From Sandarakinorhabdus glacialis (GTDB lineage: Bacteria; Pseudomonadota; Alphaproteobacteria; Sphingomonadales; Sphingomonadaceae): a stretch of DNA of 64,000 nucleotides. A program made the translations under genes and the position numbers. This document shows, piece after piece, positions 17,137 to 25,388 of this stretch (within the stretch, counting starts at the first letter, position 1; the number at the start of each line of letters is the position of its first letter). The stretch covers positions 180,129 through 244,128 of the forward strand of contig NZ_BMJM01000006.1 in NCBI RefSeq assembly GCF_014643455.1. Direction: 5' to 3'. The notes beneath the pieces were generated by a model, which was not told the DNA's origin, did not search any database, and saw only the letters and a program-made list of their open reading frames with translations.

Positions 17137-18381
17137 TCAGGCTTTTTCGCGCAGGAGGCGGGAGACGGTTTCGTCGAATTCGCGCTTGGCCTTGACGTTG
17201 AGCGCACCGGTGGCGGGGCCGGCCCAGCCGACATGGACTTCGCGGACGCGGCCATCGCGGCCGATGAAGATCGTCGACGGGTAGACCTTGACCGGGCCGA
17301 GGGCGCCGAGCGCGGCCTTCGAGCTTTCGGGGGTTGGCTGGCCGGCGAGGACGAGGGGGTAGGTCAGTTTGTAGCGTTTCGAGAAGCTGTCGAGCTGCTT
17401 GAAGGCGCGGGGTTGGTCGTCGCCATATTCGAATTGGAGGCCGATGACTTCGAGGCCGTCCTTCTGGCGGCGGGCGGCGTAAGGGCCGATGAACAGCGCT
17501 TCGTCGTGGCAATTGGGGCACCAGGCGCCGCCGAGGGTGACGACGACGACCTTGCCCTTGTAGCGGGGGTCGGTGAGCGAGATGAACTTGCCGGTGCTGG
17601 TGGGGAATTTGAAGGCGAGGCGGTCGGCGACGGGCTTTTCGACGGCGACGGCTTCGAAGCTGGGGTCTTTCGAGCGGACGGCTTTCCAGCCGCTGGGGGC
17701 GGTGCTGGTGGCGCCGTACTGTCCGCCGGTGAGGGTGGTGCCGGCAAGCGTGCCTTTCCAGATCGACGAGCTGTTGCCGTCGAAGGTCGAGAGGGCGAGG
17801 GCGTTGCCGGAGATCTCGCCGGCGAGGTAGCGGGTGTCGCCGGTGGCAAACTGGACCGAGCCGCTGACCTTGTTGCCGACCTGCTTGAGCTGGGCGAGGC
17901 CCTTTTTCGGGCTGTCACCGCCGGTTTCGACGACCCAGGCGCCGGTCAGGTCGGCGGCGGCGCGGGCGGGGGATGGGGTGAAGCGATAGGCGCCGCGGCT
18001 GCCGCTGGCGGCGAGGGTGACCGGGCCGGAGCGGCGGGTAAGCTGGGCTTCGCCGGTGAGTTTGTCGTCGGCGCCGCGCTTGAGGATGATGCGCGAGCTG
18101 TACGATGGAAAGGCGAGGGTGATGGTGTCGCCGTCGACGCGGATGCTTTCGACGCGCAGGCGTTCTGGCGGGTTGAGGATATATGCGGTGGGGCCGGCTT
18201 TGCCGTGGGCGATCTCGAGGCCGAAGGGCAGGGGGCCGCCGGGGTGATCGAGGGCGATGCGCCAAATGCCATAGGCGCTGGGGGCGGCGCGGACGGGGCT
18301 GACGAAGCACATGGCGATGGTGCCGGCGAAGACGATCGCGGTCAGGCCGCGCCAGAACCAATAGTCGAAACGGCGGTGCAT
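17137..18381 (-). CDS. TlpA-family thioredoxin-like protein with large N-terminal domain
   Basis: A 414-aa exported protein. A signal or anchor helix (GLTAIVFAGTIAMCF) is followed by a beta-rich domain of about 240 residues, then a TlpA/thioredoxin domain. Its WCPNC active site (GGAWCPNCHDEAL) lies near residue 288, and the cis-Pro region is KVYPSTIFIG. It probably acts as a periplasmic thiol-disulfide oxidoreductase. TlpA proteins are normally about 180 aa, so the N-terminal extension is unusual. The neighbours (TonB receptor and sulfur operon) suggest a role in organosulfur uptake or redox handling. Confidence 0.82.
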   Translation of the reverse strand: MHRRFDYWFWRGLTAIVFAGTIAMCFVSPVRAAPSAYGIWRIALDHPGGPLPFGLEIAHGKAGPTAYILNPPERLRVESIRVDGDTITLAFPSYSSRIILKRGADDKLTGEAQLTRRSGPVTLAASGSRGAYRFTPSPARAAADLTGAWVVETGGDSPKKGLAQLKQVGNKVSGSVQFATGDTRYLAGEISGNALALSTFDGNSSSIWKGTLAGTTLTGGQYGATSTAPSGWKAVRSKDPSFEAVAVEKPVADRLAFKFPTSTGKFISLTDPRYKGKVVVVTLGGAWCPNCHDEALFIGPYAARRQKDGLEVIGLQFEYGDDQPRAFKQLDSFSKRYKLTYPLVLAGQPTPESSKAALGALGPVKVYPSTIFIGRDGRVREVHVGWAGPATGALNVKAKREFDETVSRLLREKA

Positions 18382-18590
18382 CAGGCGGTGAACCGGTGGG
18401 CGGCGATGGTGTTGGCCATATGTCGGGCTCCCTGCGGATGGACCGCGTTTGATGGGAGAGTGACGCAGGGCGCGGGCTGCGCCGAATCAGGGATTCTTTC
18501 GGTGGGTAAAGTCCTACTTGTTTAATAGGTTTAATAATTGGGTGGAGCTTGGTGGGTCTGTTAACGCTTTGCCGGAGAGCGCGGGACTGG

Positions 18591-18610
18591 ACCCCAGCCT
18601 TCGCTGGGGT
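18591..18610. repeat. short hairpin repeat (cccc-agc-cttc-gct-gggg type)
   Basis: An 8-bp stem with a CTTC loop, flanked by GGA on the left and GACA on the right. The same design, including the CTTC loop and the trailing GTGAC, recurs at 23384-23401. These look like members of a dispersed sphingomonad repeat family that may double as transcription terminators. Confidence 0.6.
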
Positions 18611-18658
18611 GACAGGTTGGGAGGGTAGGGGCCCTGTGGCTGCAGAGGAGTAGCTGGG

Positions 18659-18677
18659 TCCCGAGTCGAGCCCGGGA
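18659..18677. repeat. degenerate short hairpin repeat
   Basis: TCCCG and CGGGA form the stem and ATGACA follows. It resembles the other members (18591, 23384) in the right flank and position but has a longer loop. It lies 7 nt past the stop of the TonB receptor gene on the minus strand. Confidence 0.45.
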
Positions 18678-18683
18678 TGACAA

Positions 18684-20921
18684 TCAGATGCGACAGCCTA
18701 GCGTGAGGAGGATGGTGCGGGGGTCGTTGTAGTTGGTGGTGCGGAACAGCGGTGTGCCGTTGGTGGCCGGGGAATAGCCGGGGGGGAGGGCGTACTGCGC
18801 GTTGGTCAGGTTGCGGACGGCGAGGCTGGCGTTCCAGCGGTCGTTGTCGGAGGCCCAGCGGAGTTGGCCGTTGATGTAGGTCTGGTCGGGGAGCTGGGCG
18901 CTGGGATTGTTGTTGGCGTCGGTGTAGCTTTTGGATTGGAAGTTGATGTCGGAGTGGAGGCTCCAGCGGCCGGGTCCGGGGGCGGGGAGAATCCAGCTGG
19001 CGGCGGCGCGGGCCTGGAACTCGGGGGCGTTGGGGAGGACGGCGCCGGGGAAGGGCGAGGTGTTGAGGGTGAAGCCATTGGGGAAGACGCTGCGGGTGAC
19101 GGTGCCGCTGAATTCGTCGAGGCGGGCCTTGAGGTATGATGCCGAGGCATCGACCTGAAGGTTCTGGCTGGGCTGGAGATTGGCTTCGAGCTCGACGCCG
19201 CGGGTCGAGCCCTTGCCGGCGTTGTAGCGGCGGGTGACGAGGGCGACGGGGTCGTTGGTGCTGAGCTGGATATCGTCGAAGTTGATGTAGAAGGCGGCGG
19301 CGTTGAGGCGCAGCTTGTGGTCGGCGGTGGCGAACTTGAAGCCGACTTCGTAGTTGGTAATTTTTTCGGGGTCGAAGGGGATTTCGGCCTGGCGGAAGCC
19401 GGTCGGGGTCGGGGTCTGGGCGCGGTAGTCGAAGCCGGCGGACTTGTCGCCGCGGCCGATGGTGGCATAGACCCGGGCGTCGTCGGTGAACGCATATTCG
19501 GCGGCGACCTTGGGCTGGAATGTCGTCCAGCTGTGCGAGGCCTGGGTCGACCAGACCAAGGCCTGCGGCGGGGCGTTGAGGATTGCCAGGAAGTTGGCGG
19601 CGGTCGACTGGAAGGGCGCGGCGGCGACGAGGTTGTAGAGCTGGTTGCCGTTGGTGCGGTGTTCCCATTGCAGGCGGGCGCCGGCGGTGAGGGTGAGGCG
19701 CGGGCCGACGCGGGCGACGCCCTCGGCGAAGCCGGCCCAGATGTCGTTGTTCTGCTGGATCAGCGTGTAGACCGGGCGGTAGCGGATGAGCGCCGGGTCG
19801 TTTGTCGCGTTGGCGGCGGTGTTGGCGCGGCGGTTGGTGAACCATTCCTCGCGGTAGCCGAAGACGCCGGCGGAGACGTCGAAACTCTCGGAAGTATGGC
19901 TCAGCTTGAGCTCGGTTTGGTATGTGCGGTCCTCGTAGCGGGCGAACTGGCTGCCGCGGCCGTGGAAGTCGCCGCTATTGTCGAACCAGGCGGATTGGTC
20001 GAAGCCATAGGCCGACAGCAGCAAGGAAATGCGGGTGTTGTCATCGACGCGCCAGTCGGCGTTGAGCGATGCGTTGAGCTGGTCGAAGCTGTTTTCGGGG
20101 AAGACCTGGTTGCGCGAGGTCTTGTCGCCGGTGAGCAGGTCCTGGACGCCGCGCGAGGTGCTGCGATCGCGGATGCCGCCGACGGTCAGCTTGAGGTCGA
20201 AATCCTCGGTGACGGCGAGGCGGAGCTTGGCGCGACCGGAGAAGTAATCGACGTCATTAACGTCGCGACCGACAGTGGTGTTGCGGTTGAAGCCGTCGCG
20301 GCGGTGGTAGCCGGCGGTGAGGCTGCCGTAGAGATTTCCGGTCAGCTTGCCTGCCGCGAGGAACGACAGGCGGGCGTCGTTCCAGTTGCCGTACGAGGCC
20401 TGGACGCGGAACTGCGGGGTGTCGCCGGGGTCGATCGTGGTAATCGAGAGCACGCCGGCGGGTGCGGCGTGGCCACCATCCTGGCCTTGTGGGCCGCGCA
20501 GCACCTCGACGCGATCGATATCGAGGAGTTCCTGGTTGAGGCCGACGTTCTTGGGGAGATAGACGCCGTCGATATAGACGGCGACCGAGGGCTTGCCCTG
20601 GGCATCGGGTTCGCCGATGCCGCGGATGAAGAGTTGCGTGTTTAGGTAGGAGACGGCGACGCGCGATTGAAACAGGTTCGGCGCGATGTTGCCGAGCTCG
20701 CGGACGCTGGTGATGCCTTGCTGTTCGAGCTTGAGGCCCGACAGGCTGGTGATGGCGATGGGGGTTTTCTGGACTTCGGTGTCGCGGTTGTCGCGGCGGT
20801 CGGTGACGACAAGCTCGTCGGCGGCGGTGTCGGCTTCGAGGGCGGCGATTTGCTGGGCACGGGCGGGGGTGGATAGCGCCGCGAAGGCACTAGTGGCGAG
20901 GAAGAAGCGGCGGAAGACCAT
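18684..20921 (-). CDS. TonB-dependent outer-membrane receptor
   Basis: A 745-aa receptor. The signal peptide ends near ARAQ. A short linker with DELVVTDRR serves as a TonB-box-like stretch, then the plug domain (KTPIAITSLSG, IRGIGEPDAQG) and a 22-strand barrel with VGFKFA-type strands to the end. The plug segment after LRGPQG reads QDGGHAAPAGV instead of the very common TLYGRN-type motif. The frame is intact across it. It is probably the outer-membrane entry for the organosulfur compound taken in by the SsuABC-like transporter, judged from location only. Confidence 0.9.
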   Translation of the reverse strand: MVFRRFFLATSAFAALSTPARAQQIAALEADTAADELVVTDRRDNRDTEVQKTPIAITSLSGLKLEQQGITSVRELGNIAPNLFQSRVAVSYLNTQLFIRGIGEPDAQGKPSVAVYIDGVYLPKNVGLNQELLDIDRVEVLRGPQGQDGGHAAPAGVLSITTIDPGDTPQFRVQASYGNWNDARLSFLAAGKLTGNLYGSLTAGYHRRDGFNRNTTVGRDVNDVDYFSGRAKLRLAVTEDFDLKLTVGGIRDRSTSRGVQDLLTGDKTSRNQVFPENSFDQLNASLNADWRVDDNTRISLLLSAYGFDQSAWFDNSGDFHGRGSQFARYEDRTYQTELKLSHTSESFDVSAGVFGYREEWFTNRRANTAANATNDPALIRYRPVYTLIQQNNDIWAGFAEGVARVGPRLTLTAGARLQWEHRTNGNQLYNLVAAAPFQSTAANFLAILNAPPQALVWSTQASHSWTTFQPKVAAEYAFTDDARVYATIGRGDKSAGFDYRAQTPTPTGFRQAEIPFDPEKITNYEVGFKFATADHKLRLNAAAFYINFDDIQLSTNDPVALVTRRYNAGKGSTRGVELEANLQPSQNLQVDASASYLKARLDEFSGTVTRSVFPNGFTLNTSPFPGAVLPNAPEFQARAAASWILPAPGPGRWSLHSDINFQSKSYTDANNNPSAQLPDQTYINGQLRWASDNDRWNASLAVRNLTNAQYALPPGYSPATNGTPLFRTTNYNDPRTILLTLGCRI

Positions 20922-21129
20922 GATGAACCCTTGCGGTGAAGTTGGTGCAAGGGTGGTGAAGGTTGTCGAGCGCGAAGAAAAACGAGAGTTTCCGATAGTC
21001 TTATTTCAGTTGGTCATCGGCGGTTATCAGGGAAGGCAATGCGGTTTCCCTTCGACGATGTTGTGTTGTCGACGACCATTGCTGCCGGCTGGAGGCGTTT
21101 TGGGGAATTGATCCAGCCGGCGTCATGGG
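20922..21129. promoter_or_regulatory. upstream region of the TonB receptor gene
   Basis: A 208-nt interval between the end of the SsuD-like gene and the receptor start. It includes an AT-rich patch near 20975-21010. The receptor therefore probably has its own promoter. No defined operator was recognised. Confidence 0.35.
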
Positions 21130-22236
21130 TCAGGCTGCCTTGGCGGGGCGTTGGGTGGCGCGTTCTGCCACCAGCGTGCGGACGCGGGGGATGAGGTTGC
21201 GGCCATAGTCGATGGCGTCGTCGAGGGGGTCGAAGCCGCGGATGAGGAAGGTGGTGACGCCGAGGTCCCAATAGTCGAGCAGGGCGTCGGCGACCTGGTC
21301 GGGATCGCCGACGAGCGAGGTCGAGTTGCCGGCGGCACCGGTGAGTGCGGCAACGCCGGTCCACAGGCGCTTGTCGAGGCGTTCGCCTTGCGCGGCGGCA
21401 TCGAGCAGGCGCTGCGAGCCGGCGTTGGGCGGGGCATGGCCGGCGGCTTTCAGGCCGGCGGCGTCGCGCAGATCCTTGACGCGCTGCTTGATCGATTCGG
21501 CGCGGGCCCAGGCCTTGTCCTCGGTATCGGCGAGGATGGGGCGGAGGGAGAGCGAAAAGCGCGGGGTTCGGCCATGAGGGGCGGCGGCGGCGCGGACGCG
21601 GGCGATGGTCTCGCGGACCTGGGCGTGGGTTTCGCCCCAGAGCGCATAGACATCGGCGTGCTTGCCGGCGACGGGGTAGGCGGCGTCGGACTGGCCGCCG
21701 AAGAAGATCGGGATGTGCGGCTGTTGCAGCGGCTTGATGCCGCCGAAGCCCTGGCGGACCTGGTAGAATTTGCCGTCGTAGTCGAAGGGTTCGGCGCTGG
21801 TCCATTCCTGGCGGACGATGTCGAGATATTCGCTGGTGCGGGCGTAGCGCTCGTCCTTGGTGGTGCGGTCGCCGTCCTGCTGGAGCTCCTCGTCGCTGCC
21901 GCCGGTAATGATGTGGACGGCGACGCGGCCGTTGCTGAGGTGATCGAGGGTGGCGAGCTGGCGCGCGGCGATGGTCGGGGCGGTGAAGCCGGGGCGATGA
22001 GCGATGAGCGCCTGGAGGCGGGTGGTGGCGCCGAGCGCGTGCTGGGCGACGAGGATGGATTCGGGCGAGCGCGAGCTGAACGCGGTGAGCACGCGGTCGA
22101 AGTCGCCGTCTTCATGGGCGCGGGCGACGCGGACGAGATAGTCGGGGTCGAAGGCAGGACCTTGCAGGGGGCGGATCTCGCTGGCCTCGTGGGGGGCGAT
22201 ATAGCCGATGAATTCGATGGGGGATTTGTTGGTCAT
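21130..22236 (-). CDS. ssuD: SsuD-like FMNH2-dependent alkanesulfonate monooxygenase (LLM family)
   Basis: A 368-aa bacterial luciferase-like monooxygenase. Family features include the early FIGYIAPHEASE strand, ARQLATLDHLSNGRVAVHIITGG, the ERYARTSEYLDIV helix and IPIFFGGQSDAAYPVAGKH. SsuD enzymes desulfonate alkanesulfonates to aldehyde plus sulfite using reduced FMN from a partner reductase. No reductase (SsuE) gene lies in this window. It is co-oriented with the organosulfur region, and the frameshifted oxygenase gene lies 89 nt upstream. Confidence 0.88.
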   Translation of the reverse strand: MTNKSPIEFIGYIAPHEASEIRPLQGPAFDPDYLVRVARAHEDGDFDRVLTAFSSRSPESILVAQHALGATTRLQALIAHRPGFTAPTIAARQLATLDHLSNGRVAVHIITGGSDEELQQDGDRTTKDERYARTSEYLDIVRQEWTSAEPFDYDGKFYQVRQGFGGIKPLQQPHIPIFFGGQSDAAYPVAGKHADVYALWGETHAQVRETIARVRAAAAPHGRTPRFSLSLRPILADTEDKAWARAESIKQRVKDLRDAAGLKAAGHAPPNAGSQRLLDAAAQGERLDKRLWTGVAALTGAAGNSTSLVGDPDQVADALLDYWDLGVTTFLIRGFDPLDDAIDYGRNLIPRVRTLVAERATQRPAKAA

Positions 22237-22325
22237 GTCGGGACTCCGCAGGAGAGGATGCCCGTAGAGTGGGCCGCGCCGCGCCTTGCGACCAACGCGA
22301 TTTGCTCAACTGCTTATTAGCGGCG

Positions 22326-23302
22326 CTATCCGGTCGTGGTGGCGGCGAGGTCGGGGAAGACCTTGCCGACCTTGGCGAGGAGGTAATCTCTGTAAGTGCC
22401 GATGGGGTCGTGGACGCTGGCGCCGTCCCAGCGCTGGTCGTCGCTTTCGGGGGGGGAAGCCGGGGAGGGGCTCGACGACAGCGTCGAAGGCGGGATCGAA
22501 GAACAGCGGCCATGAGAGGCGCTCGTGGCCGGAATTGTTGACGACGCGGTGGGGGGTCGAGCGCCAGACGCCGCCGGTGAGGCGATCGAGCATGTCGCCG
22601 ATGTTGACGATGAGGGCGCCGGGGATGGGCGGCGCCGACAACCAGCCGGTGGGGGTGCGGATTTCCAGGCCGCCGTGCTGATCCTGGGCGAGGAGGGTGA
22701 GCAGACCGTAGTCGGTATGCTCGCCGACGCCGAAGCCGGTTTCGCCGGGTGGGTAGCGGAAGATGCGGAACAATCATGGTCGGGTCGGCGGTGTAGTGGC
22801 GGGTGAAATAGTCGGGATCGAGGCCGAGGGCTTGGGCCATGCCCGATGCGAGGGCGTGGGCGGCGCGGGTGGCGGCGGCGGTCCAGGCTTCGACGGCGGG
22901 ACGGAGCTCGGGGACGGCGGCGGGCCAGAGGTTGGCGCCGTGGAGGGGCCAGTTTGCGGCGACGCGGCGGTCTTCGGGGCCGAGTTCCTCGCCGAGGTAG
23001 AGGCCTTCCTTGCCGTCGGGGGCGCCGGAGGTGAGTTCGCCGTGGAGGGGGAACCAGCCGCGCCAGGCGCGGCCGCCGAGGGGCATGGCGATGCGGGCTT
23101 TTTCGGTGGGCGGCAGGGCGAAGAAGGTGCGGGCGGCGGATTCCAGGGCGGTGAAGGTGGCGGGAGTGATGCCGTGGCCGGTGATGTAGAAGAAGCCGTG
23201 GTCGCGGCAGGCGGTGTCGATGGCGCGGGCGATTTGGGCGCGGGATGCGGGGTCGGTACCGAATAGGGGCGACATGTCGATCTGGGGAAGTTTGGGTGTC
23301 AT
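22326..23302 (-). pseudogene. isopenicillin-N-synthase-like 2OG-Fe(II) oxygenase with two frameshifts
   Basis: Protein similarity runs through three frames. Frame A starts at 23302 (MTPKLPQIDMSPLFG, DHGFFYITGHG) and ends near 22775 after ADPTM. Frame B resumes with [10 protein letters not shown] and has the iron-binding HTD (GEHTDYGLL) and the distal His in STPHRV, up to about 22455. Frame C finishes with the [14 protein letters not shown] tail and a TAG at 22326. The second shift falls in a run of eight C/G (22449-22456), where seven would restore the frame. The first, near 22775, is not in a homopolymer. The intact gene would give about 325 aa. It is either a decayed gene or contains sequencing errors. 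Confidence 0.75.
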
Positions 23303-23698
23303 GGGGAGGAGTGTAGGGCAGGTTGGGGCTTGGGTGAAATGAGGCGAGATCGGGGCGTTGCTTTGGAAGGGGCGGGAGATGGGCCCCGGCCTTCGCCGGG
23401 GTGACGATCAGGAGTTGGGCTGTTGGGGAGAACGTTGGCGTGGTTAGTCCGGCTATGCACATTGACGAGAAGTTGCTGTTAAGTTTGATTAAAACTGGTG
23501 AACTGCACCGACTCGGCATGCGGTGTGGGACATGCTGGCAGCCCGGCGCCCGGGTTTTCAGTGGTGCCGGAGAGCCACAGTCAACTGTAAATTCGTCATG
23601 CCGTAGTTTCGCCTCATTTTGTCGCCTCGGCGGTTCCGGGGTCTTTGCCTAGTGAATAGGTTGAGTTATCTTGAGGGTCCCAGGCAAGGAGAGCGACA
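23303..23698. other. 396-nt divergent intergenic region
   Basis: It lies between the frameshifted oxygenase (minus) and the alpha/beta hydrolase (plus), so it should hold promoters for both. It contains the hairpin repeat at 23384-23401 and an AT-richer stretch from about 23440 to 23500. An AAGGAG ribosome site sits just before the hydrolase ATG. No gene was recognised. Confidence 0.45.
23384..23401. repeat. short hairpin repeat (cccc-ggc-cttc-gcc-gggg type)
   Basis: A perfect 7-bp stem with a CTTC loop followed by GTGAC. It is the same consensus as 18591-18610. Confidence 0.6.
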
Positions 23699-24364
23699 AT
23701 GGCTTCATTGGATCCCCGATTGGCAACGACGCCCCTGATTCTCATTGTTCCCGACATCGATGGCAGCGGCCCCGGCCATTGGCAGACGATTTGGGAATCA
23801 CAGCATAGCGATGTGCGCCGGGTCGAGATGGGCGGGTCGCCCACGCCCGACCGGCTGGACTGGGTGTCGCGGCTTGCGGCGGCGATCGATGCTGCCGACC
23901 AGCCGGTGGTGCTCGCGGCACACGGGCTGGGTTGTCATGCGGTCGCATGGTGGGCGGCGCTCGAGCGGCCGGCGTTCGGCTCGAAGATTGCCGGGGCATT
24001 GCTGGTCGCGCCGCCGAACCTCGATGCCGGGATTGCCGATCATAGGATGGCGGGTTTCGGGCCAGTGCCCAAGGGCATGTTGCCGTTCCACCTTGCCGTA
24101 GTGGCGGGGCAGGACGACCCTAGTTGCGGCTATTACCATGCCCAGTTGCTGGCGCGATTCTGGGGCGGCGAATGTGTCGATGCCGGGCGCAGCGGGCATC
24201 TGGGAGCTGATTCCGACCTTGGCGCCTGGCAGGAGGGCTGGGCGTTGATGGCCAAGGTCGCGGCGCCGCTGAGGCTGGATGGTGGTCGCCGCGAGGGCGC
24301 TTTCGATCACGCGGTGACACGCACGGCGGCGGTCGGGGTGAATGTGGTGCCGTTCGCGCGTTAG
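23699..24364 (+). CDS. RBBP9/YdeN-like alpha/beta hydrolase lacking the nucleophilic serine
   Basis: A 221-aa protein of the RBBP9/YdeN serine-hydrolase family, starting behind AAGGAG. Family landmarks are present: IVPDIDGSGPGHWQ near the N-terminus, the acidic loop GQDDPSCGYYHA and the histidine loop GHLGADSDLGAWQEG. However, the nucleophile elbow reads AHGLGC, with Gly at residue 76 (codon GGG at 23924) where the family has Ser (usual HSLGC). The enzyme should therefore lack ordinary hydrolase activity, and may bind ligand or protein instead. A compact hairpin terminator follows the stop. Confidence 0.8.
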   Translation: MASLDPRLATTPLILIVPDIDGSGPGHWQTIWESQHSDVRRVEMGGSPTPDRLDWVSRLAAAIDAADQPVVLAAHGLGCHAVAWWAALERPAFGSKIAGALLVAPPNLDAGIADHRMAGFGPVPKGMLPFHLAVVAGQDDPSCGYYHAQLLARFWGGECVDAGRSGHLGADSDLGAWQEGWALMAKVAAPLRLDGGRREGAFDHAVTRTAAVGVNVVPFAR

Positions 24365-24369
24365 AGCGG

Positions 24370-24389
24370 TGCTGCGGGTGCAGCATTTT
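24370..24389 (+). terminator. Rho-independent terminator after the hydrolase gene
   Basis: A 6-bp stem (TGCTGC with GCAGCA), a GGGT loop and four T follow the stop codon by 5 nt. Confidence 0.6.
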
Positions 24390-24509
24390 CCAGTTTTCGT
24401 TGCGGGACGGGCTGTGCCGTTATGTCGCTTGGCATTCCGGGCAGGGCAGGAACCGGGCTTCGCGGGCATGGGTTTGGAACGCCGAACCTTTGCTTGACTG
24501 GAGCCCTTC

Positions 24510-25286
24510 ATGTCCAAACTTGCGATTATCACCGGCGCCTCGACAGGTATCGGTTTCGAGCTTGCGCACCTTGCCGCCGACGACGGTTATGACCTGATTA
24601 TTGCGGCCGACGAGGGCCTGATCGAAGACGCAGCGGCCGACTTGCGGACGCGCAACGTCGATGTGCAGGCGTTGCAGGTCGACTTGTCGACGCCGGCAGG
24701 TGTCGATGCGTTGCTCGAGTGCGCGGCGGGGCGGACGATCGACCTTGTCTGTGCCAATGCCGGGCGCGGGCTGGGGCATGGTTTTCTCGAGCAGGATGTC
24801 GATGACTGGCGAGCTGTCGTGGACACCAATATCACCGGGACATTGTACCTTCTGCACAAGGTGCTGCCCCCGATGGTGGCGCGCAACGCGGGCAAGGTGC
24901 TGGTCACGGGCTCGATTGCCGGGTTTATCCCGGGCAGCTTCCAGGCCGTCTATAACGGCAGCAAGGCGTTCATCGACAGTTTTGCGGACGCGCTTCGCAA
25001 CGAGTTGAAGGAGAGCGACGGCGTCACCATCACGACGCTGATACCGGGGCCGACGGAGACCGAGTTCTTCGATCGCGCCGACATGCTCGATACCAAGGTC
25101 GGGGTGCAGGACAAGGCCGATCCGGCCGACGTGGCCCGCGACGGCTGGTCGGCGTTGATGGCCGGCGACGCGCATGTCGTGTCGGGCTGGAAAAACAAGC
25201 TGCAGGCAGTGGTGGCGCATGTGACGCCGGCGGCCGTGCTCGCCGAACAGCATCGCAAGATGGCGGAACCGGGCAGCGCCGAGTGA
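24510..25286 (+). CDS. short-chain dehydrogenase/reductase
   Basis: A 258-aa classical SDR. The cofactor motif TGASTGIG (about residues 8-15), NAG at about residue 88, a catalytic Ser in VTGSIAG and YxxxK in YNGSK are all present. It has a GGAG ribosome site. Its substrate is unknown and there is no operon partner, since it stands alone between two hairpins. Confidence 0.88.
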   Translation: MSKLAIITGASTGIGFELAHLAADDGYDLIIAADEGLIEDAAADLRTRNVDVQALQVDLSTPAGVDALLECAAGRTIDLVCANAGRGLGHGFLEQDVDDWRAVVDTNITGTLYLLHKVLPPMVARNAGKVLVTGSIAGFIPGSFQAVYNGSKAFIDSFADALRNELKESDGVTITTLIPGPTETEFFDRADMLDTKVGVQDKADPADVARDGWSALMAGDAHVVSGWKNKLQAVVAHVTPAAVLAEQHRKMAEPGSAE

Positions 25287-25301
25287 CGCCCCGGTCGGTT
25301 G

Positions 25302-25329
25302 CGGCGCACCGGATTTTGTCGGTGCGCCG
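25302..25329. terminator. 10-bp perfect hairpin after the SDR gene
   Basis: CGGCGCACCG pairs perfectly with CGGTGCGCCG across an 8-nt loop, 16 nt past the SDR stop. No T-run follows on the plus strand, so termination efficiency is uncertain. Confidence 0.4.
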
Positions 25330-25388
25330 AAATTATGCAGCCAGATCAAGGAGCGGCGGGTTAATTCGCCGAGGAGCTGAGACGGCTT

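Larger units (their letters stand above)
18382..18683. other. 302-nt non-coding interval with two short hairpin repeats
   Basis: No gene is visible. The first half (18382-18540) is the upstream region of the TlpA-like gene and is AT-rich at 18520-18540. The second half carries two hairpins at 18591-18610 and 18659-18677, directly after the TonB receptor stop. These may terminate its transcript. Confidence 0.5.

Noticed and set aside
17006..17255. N-terminal extension of the LysR regulator
   Set aside because: The extra residues translate the long hairpin and the end of the TlpA-like gene. The HTH begins right after the ATG at 17006.
23401..23652. 83-codon frame in the region before the alpha/beta hydrolase
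   Set aside because: Begins inside the hairpin repeat, lacks a ribosome site and shows no recognisable sequence.
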